Below the pieces are notes generated by a model. It was not told the DNA's origin. It saw nothing but the letters and a program-made list of their open reading frames with translations, and did not search any database. From contig CAWIMV010000001.1 of NCBI GenBank assembly GCA_963837325.1, positions 2,914,001 through 2,978,000 on the forward strand: a stretch of DNA of 64,000 nt, written 5' to 3'. Both the position numbers and the translations under genes were made by a program. The stretch is from CAVQKZ01 sp963837325 (GTDB taxonomy: Bacteria; Actinomycetota; Actinomycetes; Mycobacteriales; Jatrophihabitantaceae). Position 1 is the stretch's first letter; each line of letters starts with the position of its first letter. Positions 26,167 through 35,304 of this stretch are shown one piece after another.

Positions 26167-26846
26167 TCCGCACACTCGTCGTCGATGACGACTACCGCGT
26201 CGCGCGCATCCACGCTGCGAGCGTGAACCGGGTGCCCGGCTTCGAGTGCGTCGGCGAGGCGCACACCGCCGGCCAGGCTCTCGAATTCATCGCCGCGGTC
26301 GACCCGGATCTGTTGCTGCTTGACCTGTACCTGCCTGACCAGGACGGCCTGACGGTCATGCGCGCCCTCACTGCTTCTGCGGGCCGAGTCCCGGACTGCA
26401 TCGTGGTCACGGCCGCGCGAGACATCGAGGCAGTACGCACCGCGATGCAGCTCGGCGCGGTGTACTACCTCGTCAAGCCGTTCGGCTTCGCCGCTCTGCG
26501 CGACCAGCTCGAAACGTACCGGCGTTGGCGCGAGCAGCTGGAACGCACCGGCGAGGCCGACCAAGCCGCGGTCGACAACTTGTATGACCTGCGGCGTGCG
26601 CCCAAGTCGCCCACGACTCACGCGCAGCAGTTGCCGCCGACGATGGCCAAGGTGCTCGACGCGGTCCGCACGGGTCCGAAGTCGGTGTCTGCGCTGGATG
26701 TCGCGGACGCTGTCGGCGTCAGCCGCCCCACCGCGCAACGTCATCTCAACGATCTCGTTCGGCGCGGGCTGATCCAACTCGATCTCGCATATGGCTCGAC
26801 GGGCCGTCCGATGCATTTGTACCACTCGGTGCGCGAGGAACGTTGA
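26163..26846 (+). CDS. CitB/DcuR-type response regulator
   Basis: A 227-residue regulator. The receiver has DDDYR at 8-12, the phospho-acceptor in LLLDLYLPDQDG (about 54) and Lys in YLVKPFGF (about 104). The C-terminus contains the winged helix of this family (LDVADAVGVSRPTAQRHLND, about 178-197). The four-base overlap with the kinase gene shows that they form one system. Confidence 0.93.
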   Translation: MIRTLVVDDDYRVARIHAASVNRVPGFECVGEAHTAGQALEFIAAVDPDLLLLDLYLPDQDGLTVMRALTASAGRVPDCIVVTAARDIEAVRTAMQLGAVYYLVKPFGFAALRDQLETYRRWREQLERTGEADQAAVDNLYDLRRAPKSPTTHAQQLPPTMAKVLDAVRTGPKSVSALDVADAVGVSRPTAQRHLNDLVRRGLIQLDLAYGSTGRPMHLYHSVREER

Positions 26847-26999
26847 CTCTCGTTTCGGACCTGTCCGGCTAATCTCGGTGCCTCTCGCGGCTCCCAGCGG
26901 CAGATCCTTCGGCGCTCTAGCTCGCTCGTTCTTGCTATCACCGCGCTGCTCGTGCTGATCGCCGCAAACTCGGATGTTCTGCCCGCGATTCGGGGCGAG

Positions 27000-27818
27000 T
27001 CACGTAGCCCGTCGTTTCTTGCGGGCTGTGGAGCGCCGCTTCGCGGACCTGCGTGCGGCGTCCAGGTGTTCGGACATGACCGCATGGTGGGCCAACACCG
27101 CGGCGTACGCGGCGTCAGCGTCCCGCTCGATGACAGCCCGGGCGATCGGCTCGTGCAATGCCTGCTGACCTCCCGGCGTCATGTCGTGCAGCCAGGCGGG
27201 TACGGATTCGGTCTCGACCCAGTTCCTGTACTCGTAAGACAGAATTGCGGTGTGCACGCTTTCGTAGAGTGCCGCCAGGTATGGGTTCCCAGCACTCCGG
27301 ACGACGGTGGCGTGAAAGACGGTGTCCTCGGCAATCCACTGCGACGGATTGCCGGCCGATGACGTCAGTCGCTCGAGCGCGGTGAGCACGGCAGTGGTCT
27401 CCGCAGCCGTCAGTGCCGGTTTCCGGGCGGCGGCATGTTGCACACCGAGGGTCTCCAGCCAGAGCCGCAGCTGCATCAATTGGGTGACCGACTGCTCGTC
27501 GAGCTCCAGCATCAGGTTCACTGATGCGGTCACCATGGTTTCCGGCCGACGCAGCACGTATGCCCCCGATCCCCTGCGGATCTCGACCAGACCCATCAGC
27601 GACAGGGTGCGCAGCGCTTGGCTGACCGTCGGCCGGCTGGCGCCGAACCGCTCGGCGAGGTCTCGTTCGGAAGGCAGCCGGGATCCGGCGATGATGTTCT
27701 CGCTGATGATCAGCCGTCGGATCTCGTCGGCCACGTCGTCAGAAAGGCGGGTAACCGTCAGCGGCGCGATACCCGGGAGCTCGACGACTGCCTGACGGGC
27801 CGGCCGCGCCGAGGTCAC
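27000..27818 (-). CDS. GntR/FadR-family transcriptional regulator (FCD domain)
   Basis: A 272-residue regulator. The GntR winged helix spans about 30-95 (GSRLPSERDLAERFGASRPTV, SQALRTLSLMGLVEIRRGSG). An all-helical FCD effector domain follows, with metal-ligand-like residues in FHATVVRSAGNP and HEPIARAVIERDADAAYAAV. The last 20 residues are basic. The GTG overlaps the stop of the dehydrogenase gene. It closes the operon that starts at 35163 and probably controls it, with a pathway intermediate as effector. Confidence 0.9.
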   Translation of the reverse strand: MTSARPARQAVVELPGIAPLTVTRLSDDVADEIRRLIISENIIAGSRLPSERDLAERFGASRPTVSQALRTLSLMGLVEIRRGSGAYVLRRPETMVTASVNLMLELDEQSVTQLMQLRLWLETLGVQHAAARKPALTAAETTAVLTALERLTSSAGNPSQWIAEDTVFHATVVRSAGNPYLAALYESVHTAILSYEYRNWVETESVPAWLHDMTPGGQQALHEPIARAVIERDADAAYAAVLAHHAVMSEHLDAARRSAKRRSTARKKRRAT

Positions 27819-28729
27819 GGTCGCTCCTGGTCGGAGGCGGCCGCATCAAGCCCGGCAACTCGAGCTTGCTGGTCGTACAGCGAAAGGAAGTCCTGGTCAC
27901 CCCGTCCGACGGCCATCGCGGATTGGATCAGTTGATATACCGCGGATCCGATCGGCATGGGCACCTCGAGCGCGCGGGCTGAGCCCAGTGCGAGGTCGAA
28001 GTCCTTGCGCAGCAACTCGGTGGTGAAGGTTGGTGTCCAGTCTCGCTTGACCAGGTCGGGTGTGCGCCGACGGACCCATTCCGACGTCAACACCGTGGCG
28101 TTCAGAAAGTCCAGGAACGCCGCCCGGTCGGTGCCGCCCTTCTCGGCCAGGCTGGTTACCTCAACGAGCGCCTGCACCATCATGCCGAGATAGAGGTTCG
28201 TGCACAGCTTGACCAGCCGGCTCTGCTCCCCTTCCCCTGCGTAGACCGCAACCTTGGCGATCTGCTCCAGGAACGGTTTGACCACGTCGAACGCCGCGAC
28301 CGGTCCGGAGGCGACTATGCAGGCCCCACCTGCGGCCACGACGTGCGGGTTGCCACTGACCGGTGCGGCGATGAAGGCGACACCCGCCGCCGTCGCCGCG
28401 GCCCGGATCTCCGCCGAGGAGTCGAGCGAGACTGTGGAACAGTCCACGATGACCGCGGGCTTGGTGGACGCGGTCAACAGCCCGTCCTCTCCAGTGACGA
28501 CTTCTTCCAGGTCCGCCGGGGTGGACACCATGATGAACACGATGTCGCGGGCCGCGAGGTCATGGATCGTCGCTACCGCACTCGCGCCACGTGCGACCAA
28601 CGTGGTCGTCTTGGAGCTGGTGCGATTCCACACCGCAACGTCGTTGCCGGCATCGACCAACCGTCCGGCCATGGCTGCGCCCATCCGGCCGGTACCAAGC
28701 CAGCCAACAGTCGCGCGGGTCGGGGTCAT
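27815..28729 (-). CDS. NAD(P)-dependent oxidoreductase, 3-hydroxyisobutyrate dehydrogenase family
   Basis: A 304-residue beta-hydroxyacid dehydrogenase. The dinucleotide motif is GWLGTGRMGAAMAGRL (9-24), the substrate-binding segment is DCSTVSLDSS then APVSGNPHVVAAG, and the catalytic Lys is in SRLVKLCTNLYLG (about 176). Family members oxidise 3-hydroxyisobutyrate, tartronate semialdehyde partners or 4-hydroxybutyrate. It resembles the gene at 57633 closely in motif order, so the two blocks carry paralogues. Confidence 0.9.
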   Translation of the reverse strand: MTPTRATVGWLGTGRMGAAMAGRLVDAGNDVAVWNRTSSKTTTLVARGASAVATIHDLAARDIVFIMVSTPADLEEVVTGEDGLLTASTKPAVIVDCSTVSLDSSAEIRAAATAAGVAFIAAPVSGNPHVVAAGGACIVASGPVAAFDVVKPFLEQIAKVAVYAGEGEQSRLVKLCTNLYLGMMVQALVEVTSLAEKGGTDRAAFLDFLNATVLTSEWVRRRTPDLVKRDWTPTFTTELLRKDFDLALGSARALEVPMPIGSAVYQLIQSAMAVGRGDQDFLSLYDQQARVAGLDAAASDQERP

Positions 28730-28755
28730 AGGTGCTCCTCGGAAAGACAGTGGCG

Positions 28756-29760
28756 TCAGACGGGCGAGTATTCGCCGCTCTCGGCGACGGACACCGGGGC
28801 GCTCGGCGGCGTCCCCGGCTGCCCGAGTGTGGACCAGGCGGTGTCGATCAGGTGTTGGGTCGACAGGCCGTACTTGTCGAACAGATACGGGGCGGTGAGG
28901 GCTCCTTCGGCGAAGGTGTCCTGGAGGCCGACCCGCCGAAGCGGTCGTCCGAGCCCGGCCTCGGCGATCGTCTCCGCGATTGCGGAGCCCAAACCGCCTA
29001 TGACCGAATGGTTTTCGGCCGCGATCACGATTCGTGCGTCAGCGGTCACACTCTGCACCGTGGCGGTGTCCAGTGGCTTGATCACCGGCACGTTGACGAC
29101 CGACACCGACACGCCGCTCGCTTCGAGGACGCGCGCGGCGGCGAGCCCGGCGGCGAGCATCATGCCGCTTGCGAACAAGGCCACGTCGGTGCCCTGAGTC
29201 AGCACAGCCGCCTTAATCAGCGACAGCCGGTGCTCGTCGTCGAAGATCGCCGGGATCTCGCCGCGCTTGAGCCGGACGTACACCGGCCCGGGCAGGTCCA
29301 CGATCGCCGACGGCACCTGGGACATCTCGACCGCGTCGGCGACGTCGACGACCGTCATGTTCGGGAGGGCCCGCATCAAGGCCATGTCATCGATCGCTTG
29401 ATGCGACGGACCGCCAGGGGTGGAGACGCCCGGCATGAAGCCGACGATCCGCACCGGCAGGGCGGGATAGGCGATCGCGTTGGCGATTTGGTCATACGGT
29501 CGACGGGTCGCGAAGACGCCGAAGGTATGGACGAACGGGATGTGCCCGCACCGGGCCAGCGCGCCGGCCATGCCCATCATATTGGCCTCCGCCATCCCGC
29601 CGTGGATGAATCGTTGCGGGATTTCGTCCTGGAACAGGTCGATCTCGCACTGGCGGGTGAGGTCACCGCTGAGACACAGGATCTCCTCGCGGCTGCGGGC
29701 TAGCGCCAGTAGCGCCCGGCCGTACGGCTTCAAACGCGTGGTGTACGGCGGCTCATACAC
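28756..29760 (-). CDS. Transketolase-like protein, C-terminal subunit
   Basis: A 334-residue protein with the pyrimidine-binding and C-terminal domains of transketolase/DXS. The Glu that activates thiamine diphosphate lies in FIHGGMAEANMMGMAGALA (about 58), and the aromatic site is HTFGVFATRRPYDQI. With the N-terminal subunit encoded just upstream it forms a split transketolase, as in several sugar or polyol catabolic operons. The GTG start overlaps the N-subunit stop by eight bases. Confidence 0.9.
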   Translation of the reverse strand: MYEPPYTTRLKPYGRALLALARSREEILCLSGDLTRQCEIDLFQDEIPQRFIHGGMAEANMMGMAGALARCGHIPFVHTFGVFATRRPYDQIANAIAYPALPVRIVGFMPGVSTPGGPSHQAIDDMALMRALPNMTVVDVADAVEMSQVPSAIVDLPGPVYVRLKRGEIPAIFDDEHRLSLIKAAVLTQGTDVALFASGMMLAAGLAAARVLEASGVSVSVVNVPVIKPLDTATVQSVTADARIVIAAENHSVIGGLGSAIAETIAEAGLGRPLRRVGLQDTFAEGALTAPYLFDKYGLSTQHLIDTAWSTLGQPGTPPSAPVSVAESGEYSPV

Positions 29761-30595
29761 GGCCGGCGTCCAGTCTGGCGGTGAGTTCCTCGACCGCGGC
29801 CGCGGCCAACTCCGGTGTCAGCTTGATGAAATGACCGTCCGAGTCCGGTGGCAGGCAGTCCAGGCCGTGGGCGGTCGAGGTCCGGCAGACCAACACGCTC
29901 GGCCGGTGGGTTTCCGCCTCAGCCTTGGCCAGTGCGGCTTGTAGGGCATCGATGTTGTGCCCGTCCAGGTCGGTGACGTGCCAGCCGAACGCCGCGAATT
30001 TGTCGGCTATTGGTTCCAGGGTGGTGATCGTGTCGACCGGGCCGTCGACCTGGGAATTGTTCGCGTCGAGCACCACGGTCAGGTGCGAGAGCCGGTGGTG
30101 TCCGGCGAAAAGCGCCGCCTCCCAGACCTGCCCCTCTTGCAGCTCCCCGTCACTGACCATCGCGAAGGTCCGTGCGGCACGTTCACGCAGTCGATCCGAC
30201 AGCGCGAACCCAATGGCTGCCGACAGACCCTGACCGAGCGAACCACAGGTGTAGTCGAAAATCGGTGACCGCTCCGTTCCGATAGCCTCTATCGGCGAGC
30301 CGTTCTGGCCGTACGTTTCCATCGCCGCCTCCTGGAGCAAGCCGAGTTCCACCGCCGCCGCGAACGGTGCGATGACGTAGTGCCCCGGCGAGCACACCAG
30401 CCGGTCGACACCAGGACGAGCCACGGCAAAAATCGCGGCGACCTGCTCGGCCGACGACAGCGCCTGCCCGAGATAGCCGAAGCCCTGCGGGGCCACCATC
30501 CGGACGGCGCGCAGTCGGATCTGAGTCGCTAACCTGGCGGGGTCAGCGACGGTCCAGTGGGTTCCGGGATCAGAGACGTGCACCGTGCTAGCCAT
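29753..30595 (-). CDS. Transketolase-like protein, N-terminal subunit
   Basis: A 280-residue protein carrying the pyrophosphate-binding domain. The ThDP motif runs DGELQEGQVWEAALFAGHHR with DANNSQVDG following (about 148-180). SPGHYVIAPFAAAVELG and GSLGQGLSAAIGFAL are the usual transketolase signatures. It transfers two-carbon ketol units with the C-subunit; a non-canonical substrate is likely given the catabolic context. Confidence 0.9.
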   Translation of the reverse strand: MASTVHVSDPGTHWTVADPARLATQIRLRAVRMVAPQGFGYLGQALSSAEQVAAIFAVARPGVDRLVCSPGHYVIAPFAAAVELGLLQEAAMETYGQNGSPIEAIGTERSPIFDYTCGSLGQGLSAAIGFALSDRLRERAARTFAMVSDGELQEGQVWEAALFAGHHRLSHLTVVLDANNSQVDGPVDTITTLEPIADKFAAFGWHVTDLDGHNIDALQAALAKAEAETHRPSVLVCRTSTAHGLDCLPPDSDGHFIKLTPELAAAAVEELTARLDAGRV

Positions 30596-30640
30596 GAACC
30601 ACCTTCCTGCTCTGGACCGACGTGGATGGGTGTCGCACGC

Positions 30641-31510
30641 TCATCGCTCCGAGTCGAAGTTGTTCTTCCGGCCGTCCCTGACGTAGTCCACGACACCGGA
30701 GATGTGGTCCTTGCCGTGGATGGATTGTTGCTTGGCGAGGTGACCGAACATCTGGATTCCGAACCCGCCGTCGAGGTCGTCGACGATGCGACGCTTCCAA
30801 GGACGACGAACGATCTGCGTCGTCAAGCGACGGGAGATGCGCGGCTGCGACATGATGTGGTCGGCGATCCGGTAGGCCCGAGCCGTGAGTTCGTCGCGCG
30901 GCACCACTTCGTTCACGAGGCCGTACTCCAGCGCCTGCCGGGCAGTGATCGCCTCGCCCGTAAGCAGGGCGTAGGCCGCTCGCTTCGTGCCGAGCAGTTC
31001 TTGGAACGCGTTGTGGATGCCGTCGGCCGGCACCGACCCGATGTCGAAGTGCAGGTCGAAAATCGTTGATTCCTCGGCGGCGATCGTGATGTCACACATC
31101 AGGACGATCTCGGTGTGGAACCCGGGCCCATTCAACAGGCCGATGGTCGGTATCTCGAGGTCGTTGACCAGAGCACTGACGTTGGTCCGGCCGTCCTTGT
31201 AGGCGTACTCGTACGCCCAATGCGGCATGTCCTCTTCCTCGAGACGGAAGCCTTCGGGGTCGGAATCCATCATGAATTCGTCGCCGGATCCGGTCAGGAT
31301 CAGAAGTTCGTTCTCAGGATCGGCTCCGATCGTCTTGAGCAATTGACCGAGTGCCCGATGGTTCTGCACGCTGAGCTGGATCGGCCCACCCAAGGTGTGG
31401 GCCTCCGCCAGCATGACCCCGTCCGCTCGACGACTGAGCGTGAAGAAGTCCTTGAACTGGGCCTGGTAGTCGGGGAATTTCGGCGTCGGGACGAACTCCT
31501 GGAGCGACAC
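30641..31510 (-). CDS. Crotonase-superfamily protein, 6-oxocamphor hydrolase-like
   Basis: A 289-residue crotonase fold protein. Beyond the general crotonase pattern it shows signatures of the C-C bond hydrolase group typified by 6-oxocamphor hydrolase: GGPIQLSVQNHRALG near residue 45, GPGFHTEIVLMCDITIA near 140 and DLHFDIGSVPADGIHNAF near 158, where the His and Asp of the retro-Claisen active site fall. That group cleaves cyclic beta-diketones. Simple enoyl-CoA hydratase activity remains possible. The GTG start at 31510 is preceded by GGAAGGGA. It lies 132 bases after the E2 gene in the same operon. Confidence 0.75.
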   Translation of the reverse strand: MSLQEFVPTPKFPDYQAQFKDFFTLSRRADGVMLAEAHTLGGPIQLSVQNHRALGQLLKTIGADPENELLILTGSGDEFMMDSDPEGFRLEEEDMPHWAYEYAYKDGRTNVSALVNDLEIPTIGLLNGPGFHTEIVLMCDITIAAEESTIFDLHFDIGSVPADGIHNAFQELLGTKRAAYALLTGEAITARQALEYGLVNEVVPRDELTARAYRIADHIMSQPRISRRLTTQIVRRPWKRRIVDDLDGGFGIQMFGHLAKQQSIHGKDHISGVVDYVRDGRKNNFDSER

Positions 31511-31642
31511 GGCTGGTCCCTTCCGTAGCGTTGCGGCTGCCACGAAAACCAACTGGCAAAGTGGCTAGGCCAATTCGCTGCACGCTAGCAGTGCCACTAC
31601 GCCGCGCAATATTCGGGCGCTTCACCGGCGGTGCGGCTGACG

Positions 31643-32986
31643 TCAGGCCAGTATCTGCAGCGGATGCTCGACGAGGGAGACGAAGGCCTGCATCCATTCG
31701 GCCGCGATCGAACCGTCCACTGGCCGATGATCTACAGACAGCGTCACCCGCATGACCGAGCCGACCTTGACCTTGCCGTTCTTGGCCACCGGTTCTTGGA
31801 CGGCCGCCCCCACCGCGAGGATCGCTGCGTGGGGCGGGTTGATGACGGCCGCGAATTCCCTCGTGCCGAACATGCCCAGGTTCGTCACCGTGATCGATCC
31901 GCCCTCGAGTTCGTGCTGGTGCAGTCGGCCGGTACGAGCGCGCTCGGCGTAGTCCTTCGTTGCCAACGCGACCGCTGTGAGGCTCAGCGATTGCACGTCG
32001 CGCACCACCGGTGTGACCAATCCAACCTCGGTCGCCACTGCGACTGCCACGTCGACAGTGCTGAACGAACGGACGGCGTCCGGACTCCAGATGACATTCA
32101 TGGCCGGCACCAGTTGATGAGCGCACGCAACAGCCTTGACGACCAGGTCGTTGACCGATACCCGCACAGCCGCGTTTTCGTTCACCTCCGCACGCAGCTT
32201 CAGCAGCCGGTCGACGCGCGGTGCGCCTGAGAGGTAGAAGTGCGGGGCGGTCTGCACGCTTTCGGTGAGGCGGGCAGCGATGGCGCGGCGCAGCCGGCTG
32301 TGCGGAACGTCCTGGAACACTGCCGACGTCGCTGGGCCCGCGGCGCGCGATGCCGGCCCGGTTTGCGTTTCCGGCTCGGGTGCGGTGGTCGGCCGGGTCT
32401 CGGCTCGTCTGGCGATGGCGGCTTCGACGTCGCGCCGGATGATGCGGTCGTTAGGACCGGTTCCGGCGATGTCGGCGACGCCGAGACCGGCGTCGCGGGC
32501 AAGCCTGCGAGCCAGCGGGCTGATGAAGATGCGCTCGCCGTCGCCGTTGCTGGTCGCCGCGACCGGGGGCGCCGGCGCCGGGCCGGGACCGGTGCGGGTG
32601 TGGGCCTCGATAACAGTGTCTGGCGGCACCGCGTCGTCGGATGCCCCGTTGTCGACACCGGGTTCATTCAGTCCGTCTTCCGCCCCGGATGGTCCGACGC
32701 CGAGCGCAACCAGTACCAAGTCGAGGTCCTCGATCGCCTCGCCGGGCGTGCCGATCACGGCGATGGCTTCACCGACCTTCACGTCCGTACCGTCGGCAAT
32801 GAGGGTCTTGAAGATGACTCCGTCGGACTCGGCTTCGACCTCGACGACCGCCTTCGCGGTCTCAACCGTGGCGATGGCATCAGCCGCGGAGTAGGGCACG
32901 TTTTCCGCGACTGTCCACGAGACCAACGTCGCCTCAGGCGTGTTGGCGGCTATCTCAGGCATGCGCAGCAATGACGGCATGGTCAT
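31643..32986 (-). CDS. 2-oxoacid dehydrogenase E2 (dihydrolipoamide acyltransferase)
   Basis: A 447-residue E2. The N-terminal lipoyl domain has the modified lysine in VETAKAVVEVEAE (about 45). A proline/alanine linker leads to an E3-binding domain (ISPLARRLARDAGLGVADIA, about 150), then a second linker and the catalytic domain ending in SVDHRPVDGSIAAEWM (His/Asp pair, about 425). The ATG overlaps the E1 stop. Which acyl group is transferred cannot be told; acetoin-type and branched-chain-type complexes look alike here. No E3 gene is nearby, so a chromosomal E3 must be shared. Confidence 0.92.
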   Translation of the reverse strand: MTMPSLLRMPEIAANTPEATLVSWTVAENVPYSAADAIATVETAKAVVEVEAESDGVIFKTLIADGTDVKVGEAIAVIGTPGEAIEDLDLVLVALGVGPSGAEDGLNEPGVDNGASDDAVPPDTVIEAHTRTGPGPAPAPPVAATSNGDGERIFISPLARRLARDAGLGVADIAGTGPNDRIIRRDVEAAIARRAETRPTTAPEPETQTGPASRAAGPATSAVFQDVPHSRLRRAIAARLTESVQTAPHFYLSGAPRVDRLLKLRAEVNENAAVRVSVNDLVVKAVACAHQLVPAMNVIWSPDAVRSFSTVDVAVAVATEVGLVTPVVRDVQSLSLTAVALATKDYAERARTGRLHQHELEGGSITVTNLGMFGTREFAAVINPPHAAILAVGAAVQEPVAKNGKVKVGSVMRVTLSVDHRPVDGSIAAEWMQAFVSLVEHPLQILA

Positions 32987-35163
32987 GGCCTCACGATGTC
33001 GACCAGCGCCGAAAGGACCTCGGCGTCCTTGGCAATCGCGGCCCGCTCCAAGACCCGGCTGATGCTCGGGGACGCCTCGCCGCCGGTGACCCGCTGCACG
33101 GGCTGATCCAGGTAATCGAAGAACCGGCGCTGGATCTCGTCGGCCAGCCAGCCGCCGTAAGACGTGCCCAACGCGCCCTGCTCCGCGATGAGGACGTTGT
33201 TGGTCTTCTTGATGCTGGCGCCGATCGTCTCCCAGTCAATGCTGGCGCGGTCCAGCCATCGGAGATCGATCACTTCGGCGTCTACGGATTCAGCGTCCTC
33301 CACCGCTTGCAGAACGTAGTTGGTCATGGCGAGATACGTCAGCACAGTCAGCTGGGATCCGGAACGGCGCACCGCCGCCTTGCCCACCGGCAAGACGTAG
33401 TCGAAGTCGTCAGTCGGGCCTTCGCCGGTCGACGCGTAAAGGTCGACGTGTTCGAGCACGACCACCGGGTCCTTGCAGAGCAAGGCGGCATTCATCAGTC
33501 CGACGTAGTCGAATGGGGTCGACGGTGCGACGACGCGCCAGCCGACACTGGTCGCAAACACACCGGCCGGGTCCATCGAGTGCTGCGAGCCGTAGCCGGT
33601 GCCCATCGCGACCTTGCTGCGCAGCACGAGCGGCACGTCATCGTTGCCGCCGAACATGTGCCTGGCCTTGCCGATCTGGTTGAACAACTGGTCGGCGGCC
33701 ACCCACATGAAGTCGGCGTACATGAACTCGACGACAGGTTTGAACCGGCCGTCCAGAGCGATGCCGCCGCCGAGCCCGGCGAACGCGTTCTCACTGATCG
33801 GGGTACCGAGCACCCGGTCCGGGAACGCCTCCTTCAGGCCACGCGTAGCACCGTTCGTGCCGCCGTTGAGGCGGTGCACGTCCTCGCCCATCACCACGAT
33901 GGAATCGTCGGTCGCCATCCGCCGCGCCATGACACCGGCGACGGCGTCGATGAATTTCATTTCGGAGATGTCGCCGGTGAAACCGTCGCGGTCGAACAAC
34001 GGGGCCGAGGCGAACTCGCTCAGGTCGCCACGGATGCCCACATCGGCAAACGTCGGATCCGGCCACTCGGACGCTTTGATCTGCTGCTGTCCCGGCTTGC
34101 CCCCCGTCCGCGGTTCGAGCAGCACCGCGCCGACGTCTGCCAGTAGTTGTTTCGCCTGCTCGATCGCCGCATCCGTCTCGGCGCCACTCAGGATGCCGCG
34201 GCGGTGCAGGTGCGCGACGACCTGCTTGATCGGGTCCCGCGCGCGCCAGGCCTGCTCCTCCTCCTTGGTGCGGTAGCGAAAGGCGCTTCCCGGAAAGGAG
34301 CCGTTCTGGTGGAAGTAGCGGTAGAGGTCGGCTTCGATGAGCGTTGGCCCGTCGCCGGCCCGCATGTGTTGCAGCGCTTCCTGCATGGTCAGGTACACGG
34401 CCAGCGGGTTCATGCCGTCGACCCGGAACGACGTGATGCCGAAGCCCGGCCCTCGGGCGGACAGTCGCGGCTCCCCCGTCGCCTCGGTCACCGATGTCGA
34501 GACCGCATACTGGTTGTTCTCGATGAAAAAGCAGATTGGCAACTTCCAGGCCGCGGCCAGGTTGAAGGTCTCCAACGTAGAGCCGATGTTGGCGGCGCCG
34601 TCGCCGAAGTAAGTCACGGCGACGGCATCGGTTCTCGCGTGCTGGTGCGCCCACGCCGAACCGGCCGCCTGGGGCACGCCGCCGCCGACGATGGCGTTTG
34701 TGCCGATGGCGCCGGCCTCTTTCCACTTCAGGTGCATCGACCCACCCCGGCCGTGCGAAAACCCCCGGTCGAGGCCGCAGATTTCGGCCAGGGTGCGGAG
34801 CACGACGGCGCGGACGTCCTCGGAATACGGCCGAGTCGGATCAATGCCCTTCGGTTCGACGTGGCCGAGCACTTTCGCGAGAAACTGGTGGTGGCCCCGA
34901 TGTGAACCGTTGACCGTGTCCTGGGTGCTCAGCGCAAGCACCGAGCCGACCGCCCCGCCCTCCTGGCCGATGCTCGAGTGCGCCGGGCCATTGACCAAAC
35001 CTTCGTTGGCCAGTTCCAGGACGTATTCCTCGAACGTGCGGATCAGCACGAGCTGGCCGAACATCGAGGTCAGCAGATCGGGTTCGGCGGCGTCCCAGTC
35101 AGCATCGGTCGCGGCAATCTCCACCCACGGGACCGCAGCGTCGAGGTGATTGTGGACGGTCAT
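32983..35163 (-). CDS. 2-oxoacid dehydrogenase E1, fused alpha and beta subunits
   Basis: A 726-residue fusion. The alpha half (about 25-370) has the ThDP motif VTYFGDGAANIGSTLETFNL then ICFFIENNQYAVSTS, and the phosphorylation-loop-like RGGSMHLKWKEAG. The beta half (about 400-725) has MGEDVHRLNGGTNGATRGL and PISENAFAGLGGGIA, with the cofactor-activating Glu in the latter. The ATG at 35163 follows AGGGAG and is the first gene of the long minus-strand operon. It decarboxylates a 2-oxoacid or cleaves a diketone-like compound, passing the acyl group to the E2 encoded next. Confidence 0.92.
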   Translation of the reverse strand: MTVHNHLDAAVPWVEIAATDADWDAAEPDLLTSMFGQLVLIRTFEEYVLELANEGLVNGPAHSSIGQEGGAVGSVLALSTQDTVNGSHRGHHQFLAKVLGHVEPKGIDPTRPYSEDVRAVVLRTLAEICGLDRGFSHGRGGSMHLKWKEAGAIGTNAIVGGGVPQAAGSAWAHQHARTDAVAVTYFGDGAANIGSTLETFNLAAAWKLPICFFIENNQYAVSTSVTEATGEPRLSARGPGFGITSFRVDGMNPLAVYLTMQEALQHMRAGDGPTLIEADLYRYFHQNGSFPGSAFRYRTKEEEQAWRARDPIKQVVAHLHRRGILSGAETDAAIEQAKQLLADVGAVLLEPRTGGKPGQQQIKASEWPDPTFADVGIRGDLSEFASAPLFDRDGFTGDISEMKFIDAVAGVMARRMATDDSIVVMGEDVHRLNGGTNGATRGLKEAFPDRVLGTPISENAFAGLGGGIALDGRFKPVVEFMYADFMWVAADQLFNQIGKARHMFGGNDDVPLVLRSKVAMGTGYGSQHSMDPAGVFATSVGWRVVAPSTPFDYVGLMNAALLCKDPVVVLEHVDLYASTGEGPTDDFDYVLPVGKAAVRRSGSQLTVLTYLAMTNYVLQAVEDAESVDAEVIDLRWLDRASIDWETIGASIKKTNNVLIAEQGALGTSYGGWLADEIQRRFFDYLDQPVQRVTGGEASPSISRVLERAAIAKDAEVLSALVDIVRP

Positions 35164-35211
35164 GAGCGATCTCCCTTGGCCCGGTCTGACGAGCCCAAGC
35201 CTGACACACAG

Positions 35212-35219
35212 TGGATCCA
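35212..35219. promoter_or_regulatory. TGGATCCA palindrome, candidate GntR operator 1
   Basis: Perfect 8-bp palindrome in the divergent promoter region between the E1 gene and the VOC gene, in the context GTGGATCCATTT. An identical copy, including the following ATT, lies 63 bases to the right. FCD-type GntR proteins bind short palindromes of this shape. Either GntR protein flanking this region could be the ligand. Confidence 0.5.
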
Positions 35220-35274
35220 TTTCCAAGCTAAGGTCACGTGGAGGTAGACCAAACCAGCACGCGCAAGTTAGTTT

Positions 35275-35282
35275 TGGATCCA
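35275..35282. promoter_or_regulatory. TGGATCCA palindrome, candidate GntR operator 2
   Basis: Second copy of the 8-bp palindrome (TTTTGGATCCATTATG), 22 bases before the VOC start codon. The 63-base spacing is close to six helical turns, so both sites face the same side of the DNA and could be bound cooperatively. Confidence 0.5.
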
Positions 35283-35304
35283 TTATGTTTCTTGGAGGCA
35301 CATA

